From Amorphoplanes digitatis (GTDB lineage: Bacteria; Actinomycetota; Actinomycetes; Mycobacteriales; Micromonosporaceae), in NCBI RefSeq assembly GCF_014205335.1, contig NZ_JACHNH010000001.1:7248501-7312500 (forward strand): a DNA stretch of 64,000 bases, read 5' to 3'. A program made the translations under genes and the position numbers. The notes under the pieces were generated by a model. It was not told the DNA's origin. It worked only from the letters and a program-made list of their open reading frames with translations, and ran no database searches. This document shows, in pieces, positions 49,099 through 56,825 of this stretch. Each line of letters starts with the position of its first letter. Position 1 is the stretch's first letter.

Positions 49099-50847
49099 TT
49101 AAAATCCCAGCTTTCTGAGCTGCTTGGGATCCCGCTGCCATTCCTTGGCGATCCGGACGTGCAGATCGAGATAGACCTTGCGGCCGAGCAGCTTCTCGAT
49201 CTCGGCCCGCGCCCGGATCCCGACGTCCTTGAGCCGGGCGCCCTTGCTGCCGATCACGATCGACTTCTGACTGTCCCGCTCCACGAAGAGGTTGGCGTAG
49301 ATCTTGGTGGTCTTCCCCTCGACCATCATCTCCTCGACCAGGACGGCGATCGAGTGCGGCAGCTCCTCGCGCACGCCCTCGAGCGCGGCCTCGCGGATCA
49401 GCTCGCCGATGAGCACCTGCTCGGGCTCCTCGGTGAGCACGTCGTCCGGATAGAGCGGCGGCGACTCGGGCAGGCGCTTGACGATCACGTCGACCAGCGT
49501 CTCCACCTGGTGCCCGGAGACGGCGCTGACCGGCACGATGTCCGCGAACTCGTAGAGCTTGCTGACGTCGATCAGCCGCTGCGCCAGCGTCGCCGGGTCG
49601 ACCAGGTCGACCTTTGTCACGACGGCGATGACGGTGGCCTTGAGCTCGGCCATCTCGGCCGAGATGAACCGGTCCCCCGCGCCGACGGGCTCGTCCGCGG
49701 GGAAGCAGATCCCGATGACGTCGACCTCGCTCCAGGTCTCGCGGACCAGGTCGTTGAGGCGCTCGCCGAGCAGGGTCCGCGGCCGGTGCAGGCCGGGGGT
49801 GTCGACGAGGACCAGCTGGGAGTGCTCCTGGTGCAGGATGCCGCGGATGATGTGCCGGGTGGTCTGCGGCTTGTTCGACGTAATAGCGATCTTCTGACCG
49901 ATGATCGCATTCGTCAGGGTGGATTTGCCCGCATTGGGACGTCCGACAAAGCACGCAAATCCGGCACGGTAGGTGGTATCAACGGCCGCGGCCCGACTTG
50001 CGGCCGTGTGCCGGTGCTTCTTTCTTTCTCCCGTACGCGCGCTCGGCGCACCGCCGGAAGCCCGTGGCCCCTGGCTCAGCTCCCCCTGTGGGGTACTGCT
50101 CGCGCCCGCCGTCCGGGCGCCGGCCGCGCGCGGTTTCCCGCCCCCGGCCCCGCCCGCCGCCGCGGGCTTCCCGGCGGCCGCGGGCTTCCCCGCCGCCGTG
50201 GGCTTCCCCGCCGCCGTGGGCTTCCCCGCCGCCGCGGACTTCCCCGCCGCCGCGGACTTCCCCGCCGCCGCGGACTTCCCCGCCGCCGCGGACTTCCCCG
50301 CAGCCGTGGGCTTCCCCGCGGTACCACGGCCCGCGCCGCCCGCAGCCGTGTCGGCCTGCTCGCGGCGCGCCGCCCGGCGCTCCTGGCGGCGCTGCTCGTT
50401 GCGCTCGCCGGCCGTCGGCCGCCGCTCGCCCGCGGCGGCCTCGGCGGCCCGCGCCTCGCCTGCTCCGGTGCCGGTGCTGGCCGCCTGCGCACGCCCGGGC
50501 CGCGCCGGCCGGGCGTCTCCGCCGCGCACCGCACTCTGGCCGCGCACCGCACTCTGGCCGCGCCCCGCACTCTGGCCGCGCCCTGACCGAACCGGCCGGG
50601 CCTCGCCGTCGTTACCGACCCTGGTAGGCCGGGCGTCGCCGCCACGCACCCCACCCTGGCCGCGCCCCGACCGAACCGGCCGGGCCTCGCCGTCGTTACC
50701 GACCCTGGTAGGCCGGGCGTCGCCGCCACGCACCCCACCCTGGCCGCGCCCCGACCGAACCGGCCGAGCCTCACCGTCATTACCGACCCTCGTCGGCCGG
50801 GCGTCGCCGCCACGCTTCGGACGGCCCTCGCGCTTCTCCGGCGTCAC
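49099..50847 (-). CDS. era: GTPase Era with long repetitive N-terminal extension
   Basis: The last 290 residues are a complete Era: P-loop GRPNAGKST (about 302-310), TSNKPQTTRHIIRGI (switch), DTPGLHRPRTLLGER (G3), VVTKVDLVD (G4, TKxD in place of NKxD) and a C-terminal KH domain with the GSKGARLKDVG loop. Era binds 16S rRNA 3' ends and helps assemble the 30S subunit. The first 290 residues are not part of normal Era (about 300 aa): three 28-residue repeats, hexapeptide repeats and Lys/Arg-rich linkers. The GTG overlaps the upstream gene (GTGA) and the frame stays open throughout, so the extension looks real, but an internal start cannot be excluded. Confidence 0.88.
   Translation of the reverse strand: MTPEKREGRPKRGGDARPTRVGNDGEARPVRSGRGQGGVRGGDARPTRVGNDGEARPVRSGRGQGGVRGGDARPTRVGNDGEARPVRSGRGQSAGRGQSAVRGQSAVRGGDARPARPGRAQAASTGTGAGEARAAEAAAGERRPTAGERNEQRRQERRAARREQADTAAGGAGRGTAGKPTAAGKSAAAGKSAAAGKSAAAGKSAAAGKPTAAGKPTAAGKPAAAGKPAAAGGAGGGKPRAAGARTAGASSTPQGELSQGPRASGGAPSARTGERKKHRHTAASRAAAVDTTYRAGFACFVGRPNAGKSTLTNAIIGQKIAITSNKPQTTRHIIRGILHQEHSQLVLVDTPGLHRPRTLLGERLNDLVRETWSEVDVIGICFPADEPVGAGDRFISAEMAELKATVIAVVTKVDLVDPATLAQRLIDVSKLYEFADIVPVSAVSGHQVETLVDVIVKRLPESPPLYPDDVLTEEPEQVLIGELIREAALEGVREELPHSIAVLVEEMMVEGKTTKIYANLFVERDSQKSIVIGSKGARLKDVGIRARAEIEKLLGRKVYLDLHVRIAKEWQRDPKQLRKLGF
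50158..50319 (-). repeat. 18-bp tandem repeats encoding AGKxxA hexapeptides
   Basis: Nine consecutive 18-bp units encode AGKPTA, AGKSAA (four copies), AGKPTA (two) and AGKPAA (two) inside the Era extension, placing one Lys every six residues. The pattern resembles lysine-rich Ala/Pro tails of HU and histone H1-like proteins. DNA identity between units is high, so copy number may vary between strains. Confidence 0.85.
50560..50811 (-). repeat. three 84-bp tandem repeats in era
   Basis: Three nearly identical 84-bp units encode the 28-residue repeat that starts GGDARPTRVGNDGEARPVRS. The third copy changes at its end into short GQSAVR hexapeptide repeats (about 50524-50580). The near-identity at DNA level indicates recent duplication or slippage. 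Confidence 0.9.
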
Positions 50848-51227
50848 GCCGTCACCGTGCCCAGCAGGGCGCCGGTCGGGCCCGCCACGTGGATCGGCGC
50901 GTCGGCCGCCAGGTCCCGGACCGCGGCGTGCCCGGCACCGTCGAGCGTCGACGCCTCGGTCACCACCGCGGCCGCCTCAAGCCTGGTCGCGCCCGCCGCC
51001 ACCGCCGAGGCCACCGCGAGCTGGAGAGCCGTGATCGACATGCTGGGCAGGGCGACGCTCGCGGCCGCGTAGGTGCGGCCGTCCTGGTCGCGTACGGAGG
51101 CGCCCTCGGCCGCGCCCACCCGGGCGCGGGCGCCGCGGGCCAGGGTGACCAGCTTCGCGTCCTCGGCGCTGAGCTCGCCCTCGGCGGGGTTGACGACGGA
51201 TCCGGCGGGGATGGTCTGGTCAGGCAT
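50844..51227 (-). CDS. cytidine-deaminase-like protein without catalytic motifs
   Basis: A 127-residue protein that follows the cytidine deaminase fold by eye (KLVTLARGARARVGAAEGAS, TYAAASVALPSMSITALQLA, VASAVAAGATRLEAAAVVTE). However, the H/C-A-E catalytic motif reads ITALQ and the zinc-binding PCxxC is replaced by GAGHAAVRD. Neither zinc ligands nor the catalytic Glu are present, so deaminase activity is unlikely. I recall the same protein between the CorC-like gene and era in other actinobacteria, often labelled cytidine deaminase. The ATG overlaps the upstream stop by 8 bp. Confidence 0.75.
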   Translation of the reverse strand: MPDQTIPAGSVVNPAEGELSAEDAKLVTLARGARARVGAAEGASVRDQDGRTYAAASVALPSMSITALQLAVASAVAAGATRLEAAAVVTEASTLDGAGHAAVRDLAADAPIHVAGPTGALLGTVTA

Positions 51228-52581
51228 CGGCGTGCTGTCTTTCCTCGTTCTCGGGGGCGTTCGCTTCTTCGTCACTGTTGTCCGGGCCGACGCGGCACAC
51301 CAGCACCGAGTCGATCCGGTTGCGGCGGCCGACCGTGCCCTCCGCGATCAGGTGCAGGCCGCACACGTCGACCGACGCGCCCGGGATCGGCACCCGGCCG
51401 AGGGTCTGCGCGAGCAGGCCGCCGACCGTCTCGACCTCGTCGGCCGGCAGTTCCACGCCGAAGAGCTCGCCGAGGTCCTCGATCGGCAGCCGCGCGGTCA
51501 CCCGCACCGACCCGTCCTCGAGGTGCTCGATGGGCGGGTGCTCGACGTCGTACTCGTCGGTGATCTCGCCGACGATCTCCTCGAGGATGTCCTCGATGGT
51601 GACCAGCCCGGCCGTTCCGCCGTACTCGTCGACGACGATGACCAGGTGGGTACGCGCCGCCTGCATCTCCGACAGCAGGTCGTCGACCGGCTTGGACTCC
51701 GGCACGAAGGTCGCCGGGCGCATCAGCTCGGCGACCGGGGAGGCCGAGGCCGCCGGGTCGCCGTTCTGGGTGCTGCGCACGACGTCCTTGAGGTAGAGCA
51801 CGCCCAGCACGTCGTCGACGCTCTCGCCGATCACCGGGATGCGGGAGAAGCCGGAGCGCAGGAAGAGATAGAGCCCCTGCTGGAGCGTCTTGGACTCCTC
51901 TATCCACACCATCTCGGTGCGCGGCACCATCACCTCGCGGGCGATGGTGTCGCCGAGCGCGAAGACCGAATGGATCATCTCGCGCTCGCCGTGCTCCACG
52001 ACGCCGCGCTGTTCCGCCAGGTCCACGAGCTCCCGCAGCTCCACCTGGCTGCCGAACGGGCCCTCGGGGAAGCCCTTGCCGGGCGTGACCGCGTTACCGA
52101 TCAGGATCAGCAGCGACGCCAGCGGGTTCAGCGCGCGGCCGAGCCAGCGCACCAGCGGGGCGGTGGCCCGCCCGACCGCGTAAGCGTGCTGGCGCCCGAG
52201 CGTGCGCGGCGCGACGCCGACCACGACGAAGCTGACGAGCGTCATCGCGCCGGCCGTGACCAGGGCGGCGCGCCAGCCGACGCCCCAGCTGTCCACCGCG
52301 ACGAGCGCCACCAGCGTGGTCGCGGTCAGCTCGCAGAGCAGCCGGAGCAGCAACAGCAGGTTGAGGTGGCGCACCACGTCGCCGGCCACCGCGGCCAGTG
52401 CGGCGGCACCGCGCCGGCCCTCACGCTCCATCTCCGCGGCACGGGCCGGTGAGACGGTGGCGAGCGCGGCGTCGGTCATCGACGCCAGGCCGGCGAGGAG
52501 GACCAGGACCACCGCGTAGATGATCAGTTGCAGGTCAGGCAGGCCGCTGCTGTGGCCCGCCGCGAGTAACGACGGCTCCAC
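51220..52581 (-). CDS. CNNM/CorC-HlyC-type membrane protein
   Basis: A 453-residue protein. A DUF21/CNNM membrane domain (LQLIIYAVVLVLLAGLASMT, MTLVSFVVVGVAPRTLGRQH) is followed by a CBS pair (DTIAREVMVPRTEMVWIEES, FSRIPVIGESVDDVLGVLYL, THLVIVVDEYGGTAGLVTIE) and a C-terminal CorC_HlyC domain (GSVRVTARLPIEDLGELF). Homologues mediate Mg/Co export or homeostasis. The GTG at 52581 starts 5 bp after the ybeY stop without an RBS, so re-initiation is likely. Confidence 0.92.
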   Translation of the reverse strand: MEPSLLAAGHSSGLPDLQLIIYAVVLVLLAGLASMTDAALATVSPARAAEMEREGRRGAAALAAVAGDVVRHLNLLLLLRLLCELTATTLVALVAVDSWGVGWRAALVTAGAMTLVSFVVVGVAPRTLGRQHAYAVGRATAPLVRWLGRALNPLASLLILIGNAVTPGKGFPEGPFGSQVELRELVDLAEQRGVVEHGEREMIHSVFALGDTIAREVMVPRTEMVWIEESKTLQQGLYLFLRSGFSRIPVIGESVDDVLGVLYLKDVVRSTQNGDPAASASPVAELMRPATFVPESKPVDDLLSEMQAARTHLVIVVDEYGGTAGLVTIEDILEEIVGEITDEYDVEHPPIEHLEDGSVRVTARLPIEDLGELFGVELPADEVETVGGLLAQTLGRVPIPGASVDVCGLHLIAEGTVGRRNRIDSVLVCRVGPDNSDEEANAPENEERQHADA

Positions 52582-52586
52582 TCTGA

Positions 52587-53066
52587 TCAGCCGGCCCGCC
52601 GACCGGAGCGCCAGCTCTGGAGCAGCCGGGCCTGGAGCGCGAACATCTCGCGCTCCTCCTCGGGCTCGGCGTGGTCGTAGCCGAGCAGATGCAGCACGCC
52701 GTGCACGGTGAGCAGGTGCAGCTCGTCCGCGGCGGAGTGCTCGGCCGCGGCGGCCTGCTTCGCCGCGACCTCGGGCGCGAGCACGATGTCGCCGAGCAGC
52801 GCCGGCTCGCCGGTGCCGGACTCGCCGGGACCGTGGTCGACGCTGCCCTCGTCCATCGGGAACGCGAGCACGTCGGTGGGGCCGTCGCTGCCCATCCACC
52901 GCAGGTTCAACTCGGCCATGTAGTCGATGTCGACAAGCAGGATGGAAAGCTCGGCGAGGGGGTTGACCCCCATCTCCTCAAGCGCGTGCCGGGCCACCGC
53001 CAGGATCGCGTCGGTGTCGACCTCGACTCCCGACTCGTTGGCGATCTCGATGGACATGTAGTGCAT
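52587..53066 (-). CDS. ybeY: rRNA maturation endoribonuclease YbeY
   Basis: A 159-residue zinc endoribonuclease with the signature HGVLHLLGYDH (H122, H126, H132), acting in 16S rRNA processing and ribosome quality control. The N-terminal region has the usual LSILLVDIDYMAELNLRWMG and TDVLAFPMDE. The start may be the ATG at 53066 or the one three codons later, which gives the usual MSIEIANESG beginning; AAGGGG fits neither spacing perfectly. It is 9 bp after the phoH gene, a near-universal pairing. Confidence 0.94.
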   Translation of the reverse strand: MHYMSIEIANESGVEVDTDAILAVARHALEEMGVNPLAELSILLVDIDYMAELNLRWMGSDGPTDVLAFPMDEGSVDHGPGESGTGEPALLGDIVLAPEVAAKQAAAAEHSAADELHLLTVHGVLHLLGYDHAEPEEEREMFALQARLLQSWRSGRRAG

Positions 53067-53075
53067 AACCCCTTA

Positions 53076-54137
53076 TCAGCGCCGGCGATTCGGGCGGCCG
53101 CCGCTGGCGGCGCGCCCCTGCACGGCATGGACGGACTGCGTGGCCTGCTGTTCCTGGTCGGCGTCGAAACGGGCGTACGCGTCGACGATCTCGGCGACCA
53201 GCCGGTGCCGGACGACGTCGGAGCTGGACAGCTCCGCGAAGTGCACGTCGTCGACGTCGCGCAGGATCTCCCGGACGACCCGGAGCCCGCTGCTCGTGCC
53301 CCCGGGCAGGTCGACCTGGGTGACGTCACCGGTCACCACGATCTTCGCACCGAAGCCCAGCCGGGTCAGGAACATCTTCATCTGCTCGGGCGTCGTGTTC
53401 TGCGCCTCGTCGAGGATGATGAAGGCGTCGTTCAGGGTCCGGCCCCGCATGTAGGCGAGCGGGGCGACCTCGATCGTGCCGGCCTGCATCAGGCGCGGGA
53501 TCGACTCGGGGTCGAGCATGTCGTGCAGGGCGTCGTAGAGCGGCCGCAGGTACGGGTCGATCTTCTCGTTGAGCGTGCCGGGCAGGAAGCCGAGCCGCTC
53601 GCCGGCCTCGACGGCCGGGCGGGTGAGGATGATCCGGCTGACCTGCTTGGCCATCAGCGCCTGCACGGCCTTGGCCATCGCCAGGTAGGTCTTGCCCGTG
53701 CCGGCGGGGCCGATGCCGAACACGATCGTGTTCTCGTCGATGGCGTCGACGTAGCGCTTCTGACCCAGCGTCTTGGGGCGGATGGTCTTGCCGCGCCGGG
53801 AGAGGATGTTGAGGGTGAGCACCTCGGCGGGGCGCTCGGCGGTGTTCTGCTCGAGCATCGCGACGGTGCGGCGGACGGCGTCGACGCTCAGCGTCTCGCC
53901 CTTCTCGGTCAGCTCGATCAGCTCGGAGAAGAGGCGCTCCGCGGTAGCGTTGTCGGCGGGCGCGCCGGTGATGGTGATCTCGTTGCCGCGGACGTGCACG
54001 TCGCTGGCGAGGATGCGCTCGATCAGCCGCAGGATCTCGTCCTTGGCGCCGAGCAGATTCACCATGATCTTGGGGTCGGAGACCGAGATCCTGGTCTGCA
54101 CCCGAGCGGCGGCGTTGCTGGAATCGGTGCCGGTCAT
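53076..54137 (-). CDS. phoH: PhoH family ATPase (YbeZ-like)
   Basis: A 353-residue protein. An N-terminal KH-like region (IMVNLLGAKDEILRLIERIL, then HVRGNEITITG) precedes the PhoH ATPase with Walker A GPAGTGKTYLA (about 143-153), LTRPAVEAGERLGFLPGTLN, Walker B FIILDEAQNTTPEQMKMF and VVTGDVTQVDLP. PhoH proteins are RNA-linked ATPases that work with YbeY. It starts the operon phoH-ybeY-corC-like-deaminase-like-era. Confidence 0.94.
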   Translation of the reverse strand: MTGTDSSNAAARVQTRISVSDPKIMVNLLGAKDEILRLIERILASDVHVRGNEITITGAPADNATAERLFSELIELTEKGETLSVDAVRRTVAMLEQNTAERPAEVLTLNILSRRGKTIRPKTLGQKRYVDAIDENTIVFGIGPAGTGKTYLAMAKAVQALMAKQVSRIILTRPAVEAGERLGFLPGTLNEKIDPYLRPLYDALHDMLDPESIPRLMQAGTIEVAPLAYMRGRTLNDAFIILDEAQNTTPEQMKMFLTRLGFGAKIVVTGDVTQVDLPGGTSSGLRVVREILRDVDDVHFAELSSSDVVRHRLVAEIVDAYARFDADQEQQATQSVHAVQGRAASGGRPNRRR

Positions 54138-54285
54138 AGGGCGGCCCTGAGGCCTACGCCACCTGCTCTCTTACTCGTCCCCGCCGACGATCGGCGGCCC
54201 GCTTGAGGATCGTGCCATCGTATCCGGTCGGCGCCCCCGGCGCCGAGGCCATTATCGGCGGGTCCGCCGCCGGTAGACGGCCGGG

Positions 54286-55659
54286 TCAGCCCTCGGAGAC
54301 CCGCACGCCGTCGAACGTCTCCTGCGCCCGGGTGAACCGGTAGGTGGCCCAGTGCATCCGGACCACCGTGCCGTCGGCGTCCCGGGTCAGCCGCAGCAGC
54401 TCGCCGGCCTCCCGCCCGGAGACCGTGCGGAGCAGGTCCGGCTGGTCGGGCAGCGGCCGGAAGATCGACGGCGGCCGGTCCGCCGGCGCGTCGGCGGCGC
54501 GGGATTGCAGGGCACCGTCGTGCCAGCTGAAGACGTGCGGGAAGCCCTCGCCCCACCACGGCCCGAGCACCGACCGGTACGCCTCCGGCGCGGCCTTGCC
54601 GGGCGCCCAGGGCCGGATCTCGGCGGGGTCGGCCTCGACCGCGAGCCCGAGCAGCTCGTGCACCAGCTCGTTGATCTCCACTGCCGTCCCGGACGAGGCG
54701 AGCACCGCCGCGCCGAGCGCGCCGGGGTTGCCCGCGCCGCCCCGGCGGCCGTAGACGCCGGCCAGGAAGCCGGGCATGGCGCCGTCGTGCCCGATGTGCA
54801 TCACCCGGTTGCCCTGCGGCACCAGGATCAGCCCGAGGCCGAAGCCGCCGGCCCAGAGCGTCTCGTCGGTGGTGGTCTGCGGCCAGTACATCTCGGCGAC
54901 CGAGTCGGGCGCGAGCACCAGCCCGCCCGGGTCGACGGTCTCCGGGCCGGTCAGGAAGGCGGCCCAGCGGGCCATGTCGCCGGCGGTGCTCCAGAGCTGC
55001 GCGGCGGGCGCGGCGCCGCCGAGGTCCAGCTGCGGCTCGGGCCGGGCCGCGTCGGAGTACCTGTCGACCAGGTAGCCGACGACGGCGTCGCCGGTCGGCT
55101 CGACCGTGGTGGCGTCAAGGCCCAGCGGCGCGAGGACCCGCTCGCGCAGCACGGCGGCCCAGGTGCCGCCGCGCAGCCTGGCCACCAGCTGCCCCAGCAC
55201 CGCGAGGGCCAGGTTGGAGTAGTGGTAGCGGCGGTTGTTGGGCAGCACCCGCTCGGCCAGCGCCAGGTCGGCGAGCAGGCCGGCGTCGTCCGGCGCGACC
55301 AGCAGGTCCCACACGTCGCCGTGCGGCTCGCGCTGGAGGCCCGCGGTGTGCGACAGCAGCCGCCGGATGGTCGCGCCGCCGTGCGCGGGCACGTCCAGGT
55401 GCGCCGAGACCGGGTCGTCCAGGTCCAGCAGGCCGTCGTCGCGGGCCTGCATGACCAGTACGGCGGTGAACGTCTTGGTGACCGAGCCGATCCGGAACCG
55501 GCTGTCCGCGTCCAGCGGATGCCCGGCGTTGCCCGAGTCGCCGACGGTGCAGGTCCAGAGGCCGCGGTCGGGGCGGTGCAGCGCGACCGAGAGCGCGGGA
55601 ACCCGGGCGTCGGCCTGCACCCGGCGCACCGCGCGCTCCAGGCGTTGCTGTGGCGTCAC
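54286..55659 (-). CDS. serine hydrolase, class C beta-lactamase fold
   Basis: A 457-residue cytoplasmic protein (no signal peptide). The nucleophile motif SVTK (S59-x-x-K62), YSN (147-149) and HIGHDG (third motif) place it in the beta-lactamase/esterase EstB group. The last 120 residues (IFRPLPDQPDLLRTVSGREA) form a separate domain seen in some peptidase-like members. It could be an esterase or D-amino-peptidase. The GTG overlaps the HIT gene stop (GTGA), so the two are cotranscribed. Confidence 0.9.
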   Translation of the reverse strand: MTPQQRLERAVRRVQADARVPALSVALHRPDRGLWTCTVGDSGNAGHPLDADSRFRIGSVTKTFTAVLVMQARDDGLLDLDDPVSAHLDVPAHGGATIRRLLSHTAGLQREPHGDVWDLLVAPDDAGLLADLALAERVLPNNRRYHYSNLALAVLGQLVARLRGGTWAAVLRERVLAPLGLDATTVEPTGDAVVGYLVDRYSDAARPEPQLDLGGAAPAAQLWSTAGDMARWAAFLTGPETVDPGGLVLAPDSVAEMYWPQTTTDETLWAGGFGLGLILVPQGNRVMHIGHDGAMPGFLAGVYGRRGGAGNPGALGAAVLASSGTAVEINELVHELLGLAVEADPAEIRPWAPGKAAPEAYRSVLGPWWGEGFPHVFSWHDGALQSRAADAPADRPPSIFRPLPDQPDLLRTVSGREAGELLRLTRDADGTVVRMHWATYRFTRAQETFDGVRVSEG

Positions 55660-56006
55660 CGGGACACCATCGGGCCGAGCGGCCGGCCGCCGAGGACGTG
55701 CGCGTGCACGTGGAAGACCTCCTGGCCGCCGTTGGCGCCGCTGTTGAAGATCAGCCGGAAGCCGTCGGCGAGCAGCCCCTCGGCCTCGGCGACCGCGGCG
55801 GCCGCGGCCAGCACGTCGGCGGCGGCCTTCGGGTCCGCGTTCGCCACGGCGGTCACGTCCTGGTGATGCGCCTTGGGAATCACCAGGACGTGCACGGGCG
55901 CCTTCGGGTCGATGTCGCGGAAGGCGAGCGTGGTGTCGGTCTCGTGCACGACGGTCGCGGGGATTTCTCCGGCGACGATGCGGCAGAACAGGCAGTCGTT
56001 GTCCAC
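55656..56006 (-). CDS. HIT family (HINT-like) nucleotide hydrolase
   Basis: A 116-residue histidine-triad protein. DCLFCRIVAGEIPATVVHE at the start (C-x2-C zinc pair), FRDIDPKAPVHVLVIPKAH, and the triad HVHAHV (H99, H101, H103) near the C-terminus fit HINT-type purine nucleoside phosphoramidases. Normal length. It is divergent from the SDR gene across 23 bp and coupled to the serine hydrolase gene. Confidence 0.94.
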   Translation of the reverse strand: MDNDCLFCRIVAGEIPATVVHETDTTLAFRDIDPKAPVHVLVIPKAHHQDVTAVANADPKAAADVLAAAAAVAEAEGLLADGFRLIFNSGANGGQEVFHVHAHVLGGRPLGPMVSR

Positions 56007-56029
56007 CCGGAAGATCCTAGAGTGACCTC

Positions 56030-56791
56030 ATGACAGGACGGGCGATCCTCGTGACCGGTTCCTCCCGTGGCATCGGGCGGGCCATCGCCGCGCGTTTCGC
56101 CGCGGACGGCGACCGCGTGGCGGTACACCACCGCGACTCCGCCGAGCTGGCGCACGCTCTGGCGGCCGAGCTGCCCGGCGCGGGCCACGTCGTGGTCCAG
56201 GCCGACCTGGCGGACCCCGCCGCGGTACGCGCCATGGTCGACGACGCGGCCGCGCGGCTCGGCGGGCTGGATGTGCTTGTCAACAACGCGGGGATCTTCG
56301 GCCCGATGGACCGGCCGCATCCGGTCTTCGGCGCCGGCTACGACGAGTGGCAGGCGACCTGGCGCGGCACCTTCGACGTCAACCTCTTCGGTGCGGCGAA
56401 CGCGGCGTGGGCGGCGGCGCAGCACATGCGCGAGCGCGGCGGCCGGATCGTCAACGTGTCGTCGCGCGGCGCGTTCCGGGGCGAGCCGGGCCAGCCCGCG
56501 TACGGCGCCAGCAAGGCGGCGCTGAACTCGATGGCGCAGTCGCTGGCGGTGGCGCTGGCCCCGTACGGGATCGGGGTGGCCTGTGTCGCGCCCGGTTTCG
56601 TCGAGACGGACATGACGAACGAGCACCTCAAGTCCGAGCGGGGCGAGGCGGTCCGTGCGCAGAGCCCGTTCAACCGGGTGGCCCGGCCGGCGGAGATCGC
56701 GAGCGCGGTGCACTGGCTGGCGTCGAGCGAGGCGGAGTGGGCGTCGGGGACGATCATCGACCTGAACGGGGCCTCGTACCTGCGCACGTAA
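56030..56791 (+). CDS. short-chain dehydrogenase/reductase (FabG-like)
   Basis: A 253-residue classical SDR. TGSSRGIG (residues 9-16) binds NAD(P); NNAG is at about 88-91; the catalytic VNVSSRGAFRG with YGASKAALNSMA gives the Ser-Tyr-Lys set. VAPGFVETDMTNEHLKSE and a C-terminal DLNGASYLR follow. It could act on a sugar, polyol or keto ester. It ends 33 bp before the beta-glucosidase gene and may share its transcript. Confidence 0.93.
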   Translation: MTGRAILVTGSSRGIGRAIAARFAADGDRVAVHHRDSAELAHALAAELPGAGHVVVQADLADPAAVRAMVDDAAARLGGLDVLVNNAGIFGPMDRPHPVFGAGYDEWQATWRGTFDVNLFGAANAAWAAAQHMRERGGRIVNVSSRGAFRGEPGQPAYGASKAALNSMAQSLAVALAPYGIGVACVAPGFVETDMTNEHLKSERGEAVRAQSPFNRVARPAEIASAVHWLASSEAEWASGTIIDLNGASYLRT

Positions 56792-56811
56792 GATCACCGG
56801 AGCCGATTGGA

Positions 56812-56825
56812 TGGGAGCGCTTCCA
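56812..56825 (+). promoter_or_regulatory. CebR-like operator overlapping the RBS and start codon
   Basis: TGGGAGCGCTTCCA differs by one base from the palindromic TGGGAGCGCTCCCA known as the binding site of CebR, the LacI-family cellobiose repressor of actinobacteria. It covers the Shine-Dalgarno GGGAG and the A of the beta-glucosidase ATG. A bound repressor would act as a roadblock if transcription starts in or before the SDR gene. Confidence 0.65.

Noticed and set aside
50524..50811. Regular repeats that might be read as a CRISPR array
   Set aside because: Units are directly adjacent without unique spacers, keep the era reading frame, and no cas genes are nearby; they are coding tandem repeats.
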